A DNA stretch of 64,000 nucleotides. Source: Austropuccinia psidii (lineage: Eukaryota; Basidiomycota; Pucciniomycetes; Pucciniales; Sphaerophragmiaceae). The stretch's first letter is position 1. Each line of letters starts with the position of its first letter. This document shows positions 34,660 through 45,205 of this stretch, in pieces. The DNA lies in contig JALGQZ010000007.1 in the NCBI GenBank assembly GCA_023105745.1, positions 50,325,569-50,389,568 of the forward strand, read 5' to 3'. The translations under genes were made by a program, and so were the position numbers. The notes below the pieces were generated by a model, which had not been told where the DNA came from, did no database searches, and saw nothing but the letters and a program-made list of their open reading frames with translations.

Positions 34660-35568
34660 ATATCAATAACAGAAAATTTGTTGAGTAAATCCTAGCTTAC
34701 CTCCAAAATCTACCATTGTGATTATCTTAAAATTATCTTGCAAGCAGAGTTAAAAAGTTAAAAAATAAGATAAGGTAAGGTGAGGTGGAAAAAAATGAAA
34801 ACAAAATGAGTTTTGGGTTTGAAGAAAAATGAAAAGAAGATGAGTTTTTGCTGGCAAAGAAAACAATTCTTCATCTAAGAGGTCAAAGAGCAAAAATTCA
34901 GAATATTAACATATAATTACTTGGGTTAAAATTTAAATCATTCACAGATAAAAGGTGTTTAGTTGTTTAAATATTAGTTACATTTTGGGGTCTTGTAGCT
35001 TACTTACATTATGTAGATGTTTTATCCTGAAACATTATAGGCTCATCTCATATCAGTAATACTTAAGAGTACAAAGTTTCAAGATGACTCCTTGACCTTG
35101 AGGCCACCAAAATATTGGGACATCTTCTTTATGTTGAAAAAACTCAAAAATTAAATTTCAAATTAATTTAAATTTGATTTTGAAATGGTTGAAATCTCTG
35201 TATTGATTCACTTTTTATACATCGTTTTTTCATATTTATATTTAAAAATGTGTTTCATTATGATAGAAGTTAAAACCTAGGAATTTCAGTATTGAAAGTC
35301 CTATTTTGTAAAAAAAATATTAAAAACAAAGAAAAAATGATGGCCATCAAGTATATTACCACCTAAGCTCATTTAAAAACACTTTTATTGTTTGACAGGG
35401 GAAAAAGGTTCCTGCGGATTGTTTCTTCATTTTTTGATATTTTGATTATTTATAACCTTTTTTGACTGATTTTAGAAGTCTTTTTGGAGGGTTTTTGGCT
35501 TTTTCTTTGTAAATTTTCTTTTTTGATCTTTCTTCTATTTTTAGTTTTATTATTGGAGTATTTTTATT
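34660..35568. other. No gene recognised; host or unknown repeat left of E6
   Basis: AT-rich sequence with no convincing frame and no similarity I can see to the elements here. It is interrupted by E6 and continues at 45206. Confidence 0.5.
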
Positions 35569-37007
35569 TGTCAGCCTGTGACTCAAAACCAGAGCACAAG
35601 CATGACAGCCAAAATACCATAAACCAATGGTATAGCCAAAATACCACCAAAACATGGAGCTGAGCCAAATTAGCTCAAAAGGTATCAGAAGAAAGAGGAA
35701 ACTCACCTCTTTCTGAAAATAAAAGTCCCATCACCATAGGACAAGAAATAACAAAGTTATTCCTGCTCAAAGTTATTGCTGAGCATAAACCTTAATTTTC
35801 ACCTCTCATCTAAAATCTAGAAGGAGAGGCTTAACCCCATCAAATGGGTATTCAAAATGAAGCTCTAAGCCAGGACTATCCAATGGTACCAGCCAAACTG
35901 AGCTAGCACCAGTATTACTTGAGTTATGGTCAAATTCAGACCAAATAAGGGTGAACAAAACATTCACCTCTCATCTAACTTTTACAGTTTTAGTGTGAGA
36001 TACCTGAAGTGGGGTCTTTTTGGAAAGAGCACAATCAGGGCTATCTGATGGTGCCATCCATTTCCTCATAACTCAACTACAACAGAAGTTATTGGCCAAA
36101 CAAGCTTAATACAGCTTTTGACCAGACCACGCCAATATACAAAAATACTTGTACATGGGATAACTTTGTCATATTTAATGATAACCATGTCAAGCTGGGT
36201 ACCATTGTGTAGAGCTCATACAGAGCTATTCAATGAACCAACTTTGAGCTTGATATCTCAAAAACCGACAGAGTTATGACCATTTTAAGGTCAAAATCCC
36301 ACCTGCTGTCAGATACAGCCCTACCATGGGATAATATCCCATAACCATGAATATGAGGTGTCAAATAGACAAAGAAGCATGTTTTTACTTCAATACCTCA
36401 TATGTCAGTCAATACTGGGGTCCCATACAGTTTCTGTACAGCATTCTACGCGTCATACACGTCAGAATCAGGCTGTGAGGTCCCCAGATGAAAATTTTCA
36501 CCCTGTATTGGTGAAAACTGCCCAGATGTGGTTTCAAAACCACATCTGAGCCCAATACAGGGTATACAGGCTGTTTGCAAACCACAAGTCTGTCATAGAG
36601 AGTGAAAAATCTTCACTTCCTCTACGTGGAAAGGTCTAGCAGCCTTTCCACCTCAATTTTAGGATAAAAGGAGGGCTTTTCACAGCCAAAACCCTTTCCT
36701 CATCCTGCTCTTGAATACCCTACGTAGTAAACTGTCAAAAACAGTTTTACTCTTGGGTAATAAACAGGTATACTCTTAATTTAAAGTATTGTAGTCTTTA
36801 TTATTGTAACCCAACAGGTAAAGCTGCACCCAGGGCTTTCAACAGCGCTCACCACCACTATATTTCTTATAGTAAAGCCCCTTTTATTATTAAATTAATC
36901 CATCTTTAACCCTTATAAAACTATTTTAAACTATTTTCCACGTGTCACAGTCATAGTTTTAGTTGTAAATAGCTTTATTTCCACTTCAACATAGACTCAT
37001 CCTGACA
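35569..37007 (+). repeat. E6 5' LTR
   Basis: It starts TGTCAGCCTGTGACTC and ends CATCCTGACA. Near the middle are a 12-bp palindrome (36489-36500) and a large nested hairpin (36501-36562). A TATA-like GATAAAAG lies at about 36663-36670, about 100 bases after the hairpin, probably marking the promoter. Confidence 0.97.
36501..36562 (+). promoter_or_regulatory. Nested inverted repeat in the E6 LTR
   Basis: The outer arms CCCTGTATTGG and CCAATACAGGG pair perfectly over 11 bp. The inner arms CAGATGTGGTTT and AAACCACATCTG pair perfectly over 12 bp around a two-base loop. The 3' LTR copy keeps both. It could be a protein-binding site or an RNA structure; its role is unknown. Confidence 0.6.
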
Positions 37008-37010
37008 TTT

Positions 37011-37026
37011 TGGGGGCCTGGCCGTG
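37011..37026 (+). promoter_or_regulatory. E6 primer-binding site, tRNA-Pro-like
   Basis: TGGGGGCCTGGCCGTG lies three bases after the LTR. The sequence after it, GGACCTTATAAGTAAGT, carries a consensus splice donor (37053) that is also present in E5. Confidence 0.7.
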
Positions 37027-37052
37027 TTTTAAAACCTTTTTGGACCTTATAA

Positions 37053-37602
37053 GTAAGTCTTTTCCTCTTTTTATGACTTATTAACCAGTGTTTTATCTTT
37101 TTTTAGGCGTAATTGCTTTATTTAAATATATATATTATATATATTTATCCTTTTTTATATACATACTCATATTATAAGAGTATTATTCACGTGGCTAATA
37201 CCCACTGAATTTAATTATTTTTGGCGTGTTTTGTATATAAAAACACATAAGCCATCAATAAAGTCCTGTATTCTTGACTGAATAAGGACACCTCTGACTG
37301 AAAAACCATCAGTTGAGGCGTGGATTAAGTGTATTGTTAACTCAATAACACTTATACAGAACCACTTGTACAGAATACACTTGAAAACCACAAGTGTATC
37401 TGAGGGATACTGACACACAAACAGTGTGACAGGACACCATAAGCTGTATTTTTGACGTGAAATTGTTAATTCAATTACACTGTCATTATACAAGGGCATA
37501 TTGTAATAATATACAAGCCCAGAGGCCATTCTTAGACGTGCAAAACCAGCCTTTTAAGAAGTCTTAACTGACATAAGCCCTCTTTTTCCTGTTTTGATTC
37601 AG
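37053..37602 (+). other. Probable E6 leader intron or introns
   Basis: The donor ATAA/GTAAGT at 37053 and the acceptor TTGATTCAG/TG at 37601-37602 could bound one 550-nt intron; E5 has 557 nt between the same sites. Joining makes the start codon ATGGAAGAA. A nearer acceptor (TTTTTTTAG, about 37108) gives a 56-nt alternative first intron. RNA is needed to choose. Confidence 0.4.
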
Positions 37603-37836
37603 TGGAAGAAAACTACATCCCACTTGAAACCCAGTCACAGGCCAACACACCAGTGACACCCTCAGAACCAGAGGGCAGCAAGGGTAAAGGAAAAAGGCTT
37701 AGTGAAGGCCTCATTACAGCCAAGAAGTGGACACCAATAGCCACTCAGAGGAGTAGAAAACCACGAAACTCTGCTTCAATACAAGGCAAACTGCCCAAAT
37801 CAGCAGATAACAAATTTGTACAAGGCACAGTCAAAG
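37603..37836 (+). CDS. E6 accessory gene, exon 1
   Basis: This is an open stretch of 78 codons after the acceptor, starting EENYIPLETQSQAN and ending FVQGTVK at an AAAG/GTAAAT donor in phase 1. It is rich in Lys, Ser and Pro and probably disordered. In genomic frame it runs into a stop at 37881-37883, which splicing would bypass. E5 exon 1 is alike in sequence and phase, and E2 and E7 exons in position and phase. Unknown function. Confidence 0.55.
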
Positions 37837-37955
37837 GTAAATACCCTAAGAACATAAAGTTTTTGACTGCTTGCAAACACTGATATGTCCCCTGCATACC
37901 TCCGAGACCTTGGCTTCCAAAGGAACCAGCCAGAGGATAGAGCAGGAATGTCTAG
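37837..37955 (+). other. Probable E6 intron containing the gag-pol start codon
   Basis: AAAG/GTAAAT to ATGTCTAG/AACC, 119 nt. The gag-pol ATG at 37948 (MSRTRRPERR) is within the last eight bases; an upstream in-frame ATG at 37885 is inside the intron as well. The E5 intron is 47 bp shorter, and the difference lies wholly inside the intron, so the exon frames agree in both copies. Confidence 0.5.
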
Positions 37956-40000
37956 AACCAGAAGACCTGAAAGAAGACACATTGGACACAGTGGTGGATG
38001 GCAAAACAATGAGGGAGATAATATCAACCTTGCCATTCACACTCCAATTCAACAGAAACCTCAAACCAGAGGACTGGAAGGATATGGATCAAGTTCTTCA
38101 AATCCACCAACTCCTCAAAGATTTGTTTCAATGGAGCATAGACATCAAGAGGTTCAACCTAGCAACTCACTGGGCAGAACTGGGATCAAGTTGCCAGAAG
38201 ATCTGTCTCAAAGAGATAGACTTCAAGGACCTTATGGTAATCACCAAGGGTTGGAACCCTACCAGGCAGCACAGACTCCTGGAGGCAAGGGCACAGAGGA
38301 TAAGGGAGAATCAAGCCACTATCCAAGCTATAGAAGAACAGTTAACCCAGACAGGGCCTACTCAGATTCCTTCAGGTTCACAAGGAGCAAGCCAAATCAG
38401 CTCTCCAGTGGCTTCACACCATTCAGAAACCAGCAGATCAGTGGCCAAGAGTCACCATTCTTCACAATTCCAGGAAGTTTCCAGGAGAAGACAAGGCAAC
38501 AAGGGCAAAAACAAAGCCTCCTTCAACCAGAGGAGGAAAGAGTCAGACCCCATGATCCAGAAGCTGTTAGATTTGGTAAAAGAAGTACACAAGAACCAGA
38601 AGTAGTTGTAAACCACTCTAGAATCAGTAGTCCTAGTAATAGAAACATTACCCCCACTCAGACTGAAAATAACATTATCACATCTGAGAGCAACATCAAC
38701 AGTGACACACTGTGGTTGCAAATGTCCCAATACGGTGAGCAATCTGCAAAGCAGGCTGCAGAATTTGCATCTGCCCAAGAAAGGATGAGAAAAACTCAAG
38801 CCTCATTGGAGCAGATAGTTAAAAACCTTCAGGAAAGATATGCTCAACTGAGCAAAGCCTCTGAAGAAACCAACAAGAGACTGAATCAAGTCTCTGAAGA
38901 ACAACACCATAGCAGCAGGGACAGGGAGTGTCTGAACCAAGACATCAACAAATTGTTTGATGCCTACCATAGCTTAAAGCCCCAACCACAAGGCCAAGCT
39001 ATGGAGAATCCATATCAACCAGATGACATCAAACCAGATGCCATGTTGAATAAGGCAAGATCTCCATAACAATACCAGGATGGAGATGGAATGTCTTATT
39101 CAGAGAAGGAAGCCTTGAAACAGCTTCCTGAGGCCTCAAACTGGCCCAAATTCTCTGGATCAGGAGAATATGATCATATGGAACTCATAGATTATATTGA
39201 TGGACTCTTCATTGATGTACCAAGCATACCAGATTACTGGATTACTGCTAGACTGAATACTGCATTTAAAGGTCATGCAAGTATATGGTACACTGAAATG
39301 AAAGAAATCCATGGCAGAAGAAATTGGCCATGGTGGAAGAGTCAAATAATCCAAAAGTACAGTAATGGAACTTGGATATGGCAAAAGACCATGTCATTTG
39401 AAAATGACAAATACTCTGTGGACAAAGATCCATATGAGTGGTGTCTTAGACAGTCTAAAAGACTTAAAGCCATTGATCCTCAAATGAACATTCAAATGAG
39501 GAATCATAAACTTCTGACACAACTGCCAGGAGAACTAGAGCATGCATTAAAGTGCAGATGCAACCAAAATTACACTCTAGATGATATAGCCAATACCTTA
39601 CAAGACATAAGGAAAAGGACTAATATAGGGAAATTCACCCCATATAGAAGCAATAGTTTCAAAGAGAAACAACCTTTCAGGGTAGAGTTTAAAGACAAAC
39701 CCAGAGAAAGAGTGGCAGAAGTGGCAAAGAAGAAGAATTCTTGTCACAATTGTGGTTCAACAGACCACTATGCCAACAACTGTCCAAAAGCAAAGAAGAA
39801 AGTCTATGCTATAGAAAAAGTCCCTGAAGAAGAACCTCCAACAGAGGATTCTGAATCAGACTCTATGGGTGATGCCATTAGAGAACTATCTGATGATGAT
39901 CAAGACCCAAGAGAGGAACTTCTAGTGGAATACCAAGAGGAAACCCCATTGGAAATCCAGGATATACAGTTGGAAGCAGGCATGCCACAAGACACTTCCA
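37948..40000 (+). pseudogene. E6 Gag (disordered start, coiled coil, capsid, zinc knuckle)
   Basis: Gag begins MSRTRRPERR at 37948, or at 37885 if the longer start is used. The first 220 codons overlap the accessory ORF. A coiled coil follows (about 38740-38990, ERMRKTQASLEQIVKNLQER). One stop, TAA at 39067, separates it from the capsid that starts near 39130 with [18 protein letters not shown] and holds [19 protein letters not shown] and [13 protein letters not shown]. The zinc knuckle [14 protein letters not shown] (39742-39783) is intact. The frame runs straight into protease. Confidence 0.88.
37956..38605 (+). CDS. E6 accessory gene, exon 2: overlapping ORF in +1 frame inside gag
   Basis: It is 650 nt long, the same length as E2 exon 2, and fully open. 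With exon 1 and the spliced ATG it would give about 295 residues. In order: an acidic start; TMREIISTLPFTLQFNRN; a helical region with DWKDMDQVLQIHQLLKDLF, KICLKEIDFKDLMVITKGWN and AIEEQLTQ; a Ser/Gln/Arg-rich linker; and a C-terminal helix SDPMIQKLLDLVKEVHK. The layout (helical domain with a GW motif, basic linker, C-terminal helix) resembles the E2/E7 protein, though direct similarity to E2 is weak. Function is not known. Confidence 0.65.
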
Positions 40001-41892
40001 ACAAGAACTTGTGTAAACATACACAAGATGCACAAACATTCCTGGTTACACCAACCAAAGGAATGGCATATATACATGGAACAGCCACAAAAATGACTGT
40101 ATGTATTGACAATGCTCAGCACCCACTGATCATTGACAGTGGAGCACACTGCTCCATAGTCGCCAGAAATTATCTGGATAACCACTTCCCAAACTGGGAA
40201 AAAGAACTCTTGCCCACCAGGGCAAAGAGCTTTAAGAGTGCATCTGGAAAGATGACCTCTATTGGGACAATTATCAAAGAGATAATTATACCCCACAGAA
40301 AAGGTAATATCAGACTCAACCCAGAGTTTGTAGTGCTTGAAGATGCCCACATCCAAGGGTTTTTACTGGGAACAGATTACCAGAGGATGTATGGCATAGA
40401 TATTTACAACAGTAAAAATAGGCATATTACCATTGGTACTAACAAGGAAAAGAAATTTTCTCTTGATATATACCAGATATCTTCTCAGGACCCACTGGAA
40501 GAACTTCTGAAAGAATTCAGAGAGGGACAGTTTAGCACTACCCTCACCAGTAAACAAAAGCTAAGTTTACTGAAGATGCTGAGGAAGAATAGACCAGCAT
40601 TTTCCATTGGTGAAGAACCATTAGGCAAGATCAAAGGCCATGATATAGAATTATATCTGGATTTAGAAAGGCCTTATCCACCCATGTTAAGGAGACCGCC
40701 TTACCCAGCAAGTCTGGAGACCAGGAAAGAGATTGAGAAAAATATCAATGAACTCCTGGACATGGATGTCATTAGGAAGATTGGACATAATGAAATAGTG
40801 GAAATCACCACTCCTGTCCTAATCACCTGGCATGATGGCAAGTCTAGATTGTGTGGAGACTTCAGAGCCCTGAACAACTACACAAAAGCAGACAGGTATC
40901 CTATACCAAGGATACCTCATGCCTTGGATAAATTGGCCAAAGCCAAATACATAACCAAGATGGATTGTATGAAGGGCTTCCACCAAAATGGAGTTAAACC
41001 AAACTCCATGAAATTACTCAGAATAATATGCCATATGGGCATATATGAGTACACCAGGATGCCATTTGGCATCAAGAATGCACCAGCCCACTTCCAAAGG
41101 ATGATGGACACCATATTTCAAGAAGAAATAATGGAAAACTGGATGGTAGTGTATATTGATGATATCATTATATACTCAGAGACATGGGAAGACCATGTAC
41201 AATACATAGACAGAGTGCTAAGTAAATGTACACCCATCAATCTGAAAATTTCACTTAAAAAGTGTAATTTTGGCCAACAAGAGCTACTAGCTCTAGGACA
41301 CAAAGTCTCAGGCCTTATTCTGGCAATTGACCAGAACAAAGTAGCAGCAGTACTGCAAAAGCCAGTACCAAAGAACATCAAAGAGATGCAATCTTTCCTT
41401 GGATTTGCTAGCTACTATAGAAACCACATCAAAAACTTTGCTCACATAACTAGTAGTTTATACAAGTTATGCTCAAAGGATGTAGTTTTTGAAATAACCA
41501 AGGAAAGGAGGGATGCATATGAGAGGATCAAATATGAACTCACAAATGCACCTGTGCTCATCTTGCCTGACTTTGAACTACCATTCAAGCTATATATAGA
41601 TGCAGCATGCAGCCAAGGCTTGGGAGCAGCCCTTCACCAAAGACAAATTGTGGATGGTGAACCAAGAGAAGGTGTAATATGTTACATCTCCAGGCAGCTG
41701 AAAGATTCAGAAGCCAGGTATGGGGCCACCCAGACAGAATGTCTATGTCTAGTCTGGGCTCTAGAAAAACTCCATTATTATTTGGAGGGAGCAGTCTTTG
41801 AAGTCTACACAGACTGCACAGCCTTGAAGTCTTTACTAAACATGAAGACTACTAATAGACACATGCTGAGATGGCAAATACCCATCCAGTAG
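40001..41892 (+). pseudogene. E6 protease, reverse transcriptase and RNase H
   Basis: The protease motif is [13 protein letters not shown], with Asp-Ser-Gly at 40135-40143. RT begins [17 protein letters not shown] (about 40665) and contains [24 protein letters not shown] and the intact catalytic YIDDI at 41152-41163. RNase H carries [19 protein letters not shown] and [15 protein letters not shown]. This stretch is open until the TAG at 41890, where E2 has Glu in a QEYRGNMTI context; E5 shares the TAG. Apart from that codon the enzyme domains look complete. Confidence 0.92.
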
Positions 41893-43737
41893 TATAGAGG
41901 GAATATGACCATCATATACAAGGAAGGTAAAAGCCATACCAATGCAGATGGCCTTAGCAGATGGCCACTGGACAATGTCAAAAGCAATCCAGCTTATGAC
42001 CCTGAAGTTGCTGCAAAAATTCCTATCCATTTTATGGAAATAGATAGGAAGAAGAACTTCAGATTCTCTGAATGGGCACCAGGGAGTGGTACCCTTGACA
42101 GTGGAAACACTGATTCAGAAGGGACAGAAACCCCCATACTGGGAATAAGTTCCTCAGCACTGCACAACGAATTTTTCAATGCAGTGCTGAAATCATATGC
42201 TAAACACAAACAGTGTAGCATACTACTCCAACTCCTTCAACAAAAATACAGGAGCCCAGAACTGGAAACCCAGCTGGAGGAACCCTGGTTGAGGGCCTAT
42301 AAGGACAATAAATTCTTCCTTATAGATGGCCTGATTTATCACAGAGATAAGCACACCACTGCACTCACAGTGATAGACAGAGACCACATCTCTTTAATCC
42401 TGCAGGAATGCCATGACTGCCCCTACATGGGACACATGAGTGAAGACAGGACTAAAGAGAGGGTAGCAAGCACAGCTTGGTGGCCCAAGTGGGAGCAAGA
42501 GTTGAGTGAATACATCAACACTTGTGAAAGATGCCAAAAGGCAAATAGAAAGCATGGGAAGAAATATGGGTTGCTTCAACACATAGAAGAACCCAAACAC
42601 CCATGGGAAACCATCAACATGGACTAGGTCACAGGACTTGTCCCAGGAGGCAAAAAAAACTACAATGCCTGCCTAATAATAGTTGATAGGTTCAGCAAGA
42701 GCATGAGATGTCTACCATGCCATAAAGAGGACACAGCCATGGACACTGCTCTGTTATTTTGGAATAACATCATATCCACCTGTTGAGTCCCTAAGATCAT
42801 AATTAGTGACAGGGACCCAAAATTCACATCTGAATTTTGGACCAATTTGTATGACATGCTAGGCACCAAGCTTGCTTTTTCCACAGCTTACCATCCACAA
42901 ACAGATGGCCTAGCTGAGAGGATGATCCAAACAATGGAGGACATCCTCAGGAGGTTCTGTGCCTATGGCATGGAATACAAGGACCATGAGGGATATACCC
43001 ATGATTGGGTCACCCTCTTACCAGCAGTCCAACTGGCCTATAATACAAGCCAGCACTCTACCACAGGAAAAACACCTGCACTGGTAGAGAAAGGGTGGAA
43101 TCCCCTTTTACCTGTGGATCACTTGAAGAAAAATCTCCTGACCATCCACCCCACAGCCAAAGACTTCCATGATATGTGGAAGAAAGCCTGTGATACTGCT
43201 GCCAAATGCATAGCTGAGGCCAAAGAGTATAATAAACAGAGGTGGGACAAATCACATATGGAACCTGACTTCAAGGAAGGGGACCAAGTGTTAGTGTCTA
43301 CACTAAACTTTAACAATCTCAAAGGACCCAAGAAAATGAGAGACTCATTTGTAGGGCCCTTCACTATCATTAAGTTAATAGGGAAGAATGCAGTAGAGGT
43401 CAAGCTCACTGAGGAGTTTTCTAGGAAACACCCAATCTTTCCAGTAAGCCTGGTCAAACCATACTTCCAAACAGGGGAGGATAAATTCCCCTCCAGGAAG
43501 AAAAACATCACTCCACCAGAAATAGTGGAAGTAGAAGACTCTCCTGGACCTGTGAGTAAAATCATCAGGGCCAGAAAAATCAGACTCAATGGGAAGGATC
43601 AGAGACAATATCTAGTCAGATTCAAGAACCAGACAGCTGACAAAGACAAATGGTTGGCAGAAGATGCCATACCAGATGGGAGCCTTCATCTAAGGAGATT
43701 CAGAGCCTCTAGGAGGACTGAACAGTCTCATCAATGA
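41893..43737 (+). pseudogene. E6 integrase with chromodomain-like tail
   Basis: The frame continues after the TAG with NADGLSRWP, then the HHCC domain ([18 protein letters not shown]). Catalytic residues are Asp in INMD (about 42620), Asp in IISDRDPKF (about 42805) and Glu in GLAERMIQT (about 42916). TAG at 42625 replaces Trp (E5 has TGG) and TGA at 42784 replaces Gly (E5 has GGA). The tail [18 protein letters not shown] and [20 protein letters not shown] resembles a chromodomain. The polypurine tract follows the stop closely. Confidence 0.92.
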
Positions 43738-43749
43738 TGAGCCTTTTTT

Positions 43750-43761
43750 AGAGGGAGGGTA
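43750..43761 (+). promoter_or_regulatory. E6 polypurine tract
   Basis: AGAGGGAGGGTA directly precedes the TG of the 3' LTR and is identical to the E5 tract. Confidence 0.9.
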
Positions 43762-45200
43762 TGTCAGCCTGTGACTCAAAACCAGAGCACAAGCATGACA
43801 GCCAAAATACCATAAACCAATGGTATAGCCAAAATACCACCAAAACATGGAGCTGAGCCAAATTAGCTCAAAAGGTATCAGACGAAAGAGGAAACTCACC
43901 TCTTTCTGAAAATATAAGTCCCATCACCATAGGACAAGAAATAACAAAGTTATTCCTGCTCAAAGTTATTGCTGAGCATAAACCTTAATTTTCACCTCTC
44001 ATCTAAAATCTAGAAGGAGAGGCTTAACCCCATCAAATGGGTATTCAAAATGAAGCTCTAAGCCAGGACTATCCAATGGTACCAGCCAAACTGAGCTAGC
44101 ACCAGTATTACTTGAGTTATGGTCAAATTCAGACCAAATAAGGGTGAACAAAACATTCACCTCTCATCTAACTTTTACAGTTTTAGTGTGAGATACCTAA
44201 AGTGGGGTCTTTTTGGAAAGAGAACAATCAGGGCTATCTGATGGTGCCATCTATTTCCTCATAACCTAACTACAACAGAAGTTATTGGCCAAACAAGCTT
44301 AATACAGCTTTTGACCAGACCACGCCAATGTACAAAAATACTTGTACATGGGATAACTTTGTCATATTTAATGATAATCATGTCAAGTTGGGTACCATTG
44401 TGTAGAGCTCATACAGAGCTATTCAATGAACCAACTTTGAGCTTGATATCTCAAAAACCGACAGAGTTATGACCATTTTAAGGTCAAAATCCCACCTGCT
44501 GTCAGATACAGCCCTACCATGGGATAATATCCCATAACCATGAATATGAGGTGTCAAATAGACAAAGAAGCATGTTTTTACTTCAATACCTCATATGTCA
44601 GTCAATACTGGGGTCCCATACAGTTTCTGTACAGCATTCTACGCGTCATACACATCAGAATCAGGCTGTGAGGTCCCCAGATGAAAATTTTCACCCTGTA
44701 TTGGTGAAAACTGCCCAGATGTGGTTTCAAAACCACATCTGAGCCCAATACAGGGTATACAGGCTGTTTGCAAACCACAAGTCTGTCATAGAGAGTGAAA
44801 AATCTTCACTTCCTCTACGTGGAAAGGTCTAGCAGCCTTTCCACCTCAATTTTAGGATAAAAGGAGGGCTTTTCACAGCCAAAACCCTTTCCTCATCCTG
44901 CTCTTGAATACCCTACGTATTAAACTGTCAAAAACAGTTTTACTCTTGGGTAATAAACAGGTATACTCTTAATTTAAAGTATTGTAGTCTTTATTATTGT
45001 AACCCAACAGGTAAAGCTGCACCCAGGGCTTTCAACAGCGCTCACCACCACTATATTTCTTATAGTAAAGCCCCTTTTATTATTAAATTAATCCATCTTT
45101 AACCCTTATAAAACTATTTTAAACTATTTTCCACGTGTCACAGTCATAGTTTTAGTTGTAAATAGCTTTATTTCCACTTCAACATAGACTCATCCTGACA
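43762..45200 (+). repeat. E6 3' LTR
   Basis: Same length as the 5' LTR (1439 bp) and about 99 % identical by eye. It ends CATCCTGACA and is followed by TTATT. Confidence 0.97.
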
Positions 45201-45205
45201 TTATT

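Larger units (their letters stand above)
35569..45200 (+). mobile_element. E6: youngest full-length Gypsy element, 9632 bp
   Basis: LTRs at 35569-37007 and 43762-45200 are both 1439 bp and differ by about 12 bases (0.8 %). The duplication TTATT is at 35564-35568 and 45201-45205. The gag-pol frame from 37885 or 37948 to 43737 has no frameshift but four stops: 39067 (TAA), 41890 (TAG), 42625 (TAG) and 42784 (TGA). The spliced overlapping accessory frame is fully open. It is the same family as E5 and the solo LTR E8. Confidence 0.97.

Noticed and set aside
34660..35568. Possible host gene between E4 and E6
   Set aside because: No frame longer than a few dozen codons in the unique part and no splice-supported exons; left as unrecognised sequence.
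37855..37885. Programmed -1 ribosomal frameshift joining E6 exon 1 to the overlapping ORF
   Set aside because: The run AAAGTTTTTG is not a canonical slippery site in the zero frame, and E2, E5 and E7 fit an intron with matching phase better.
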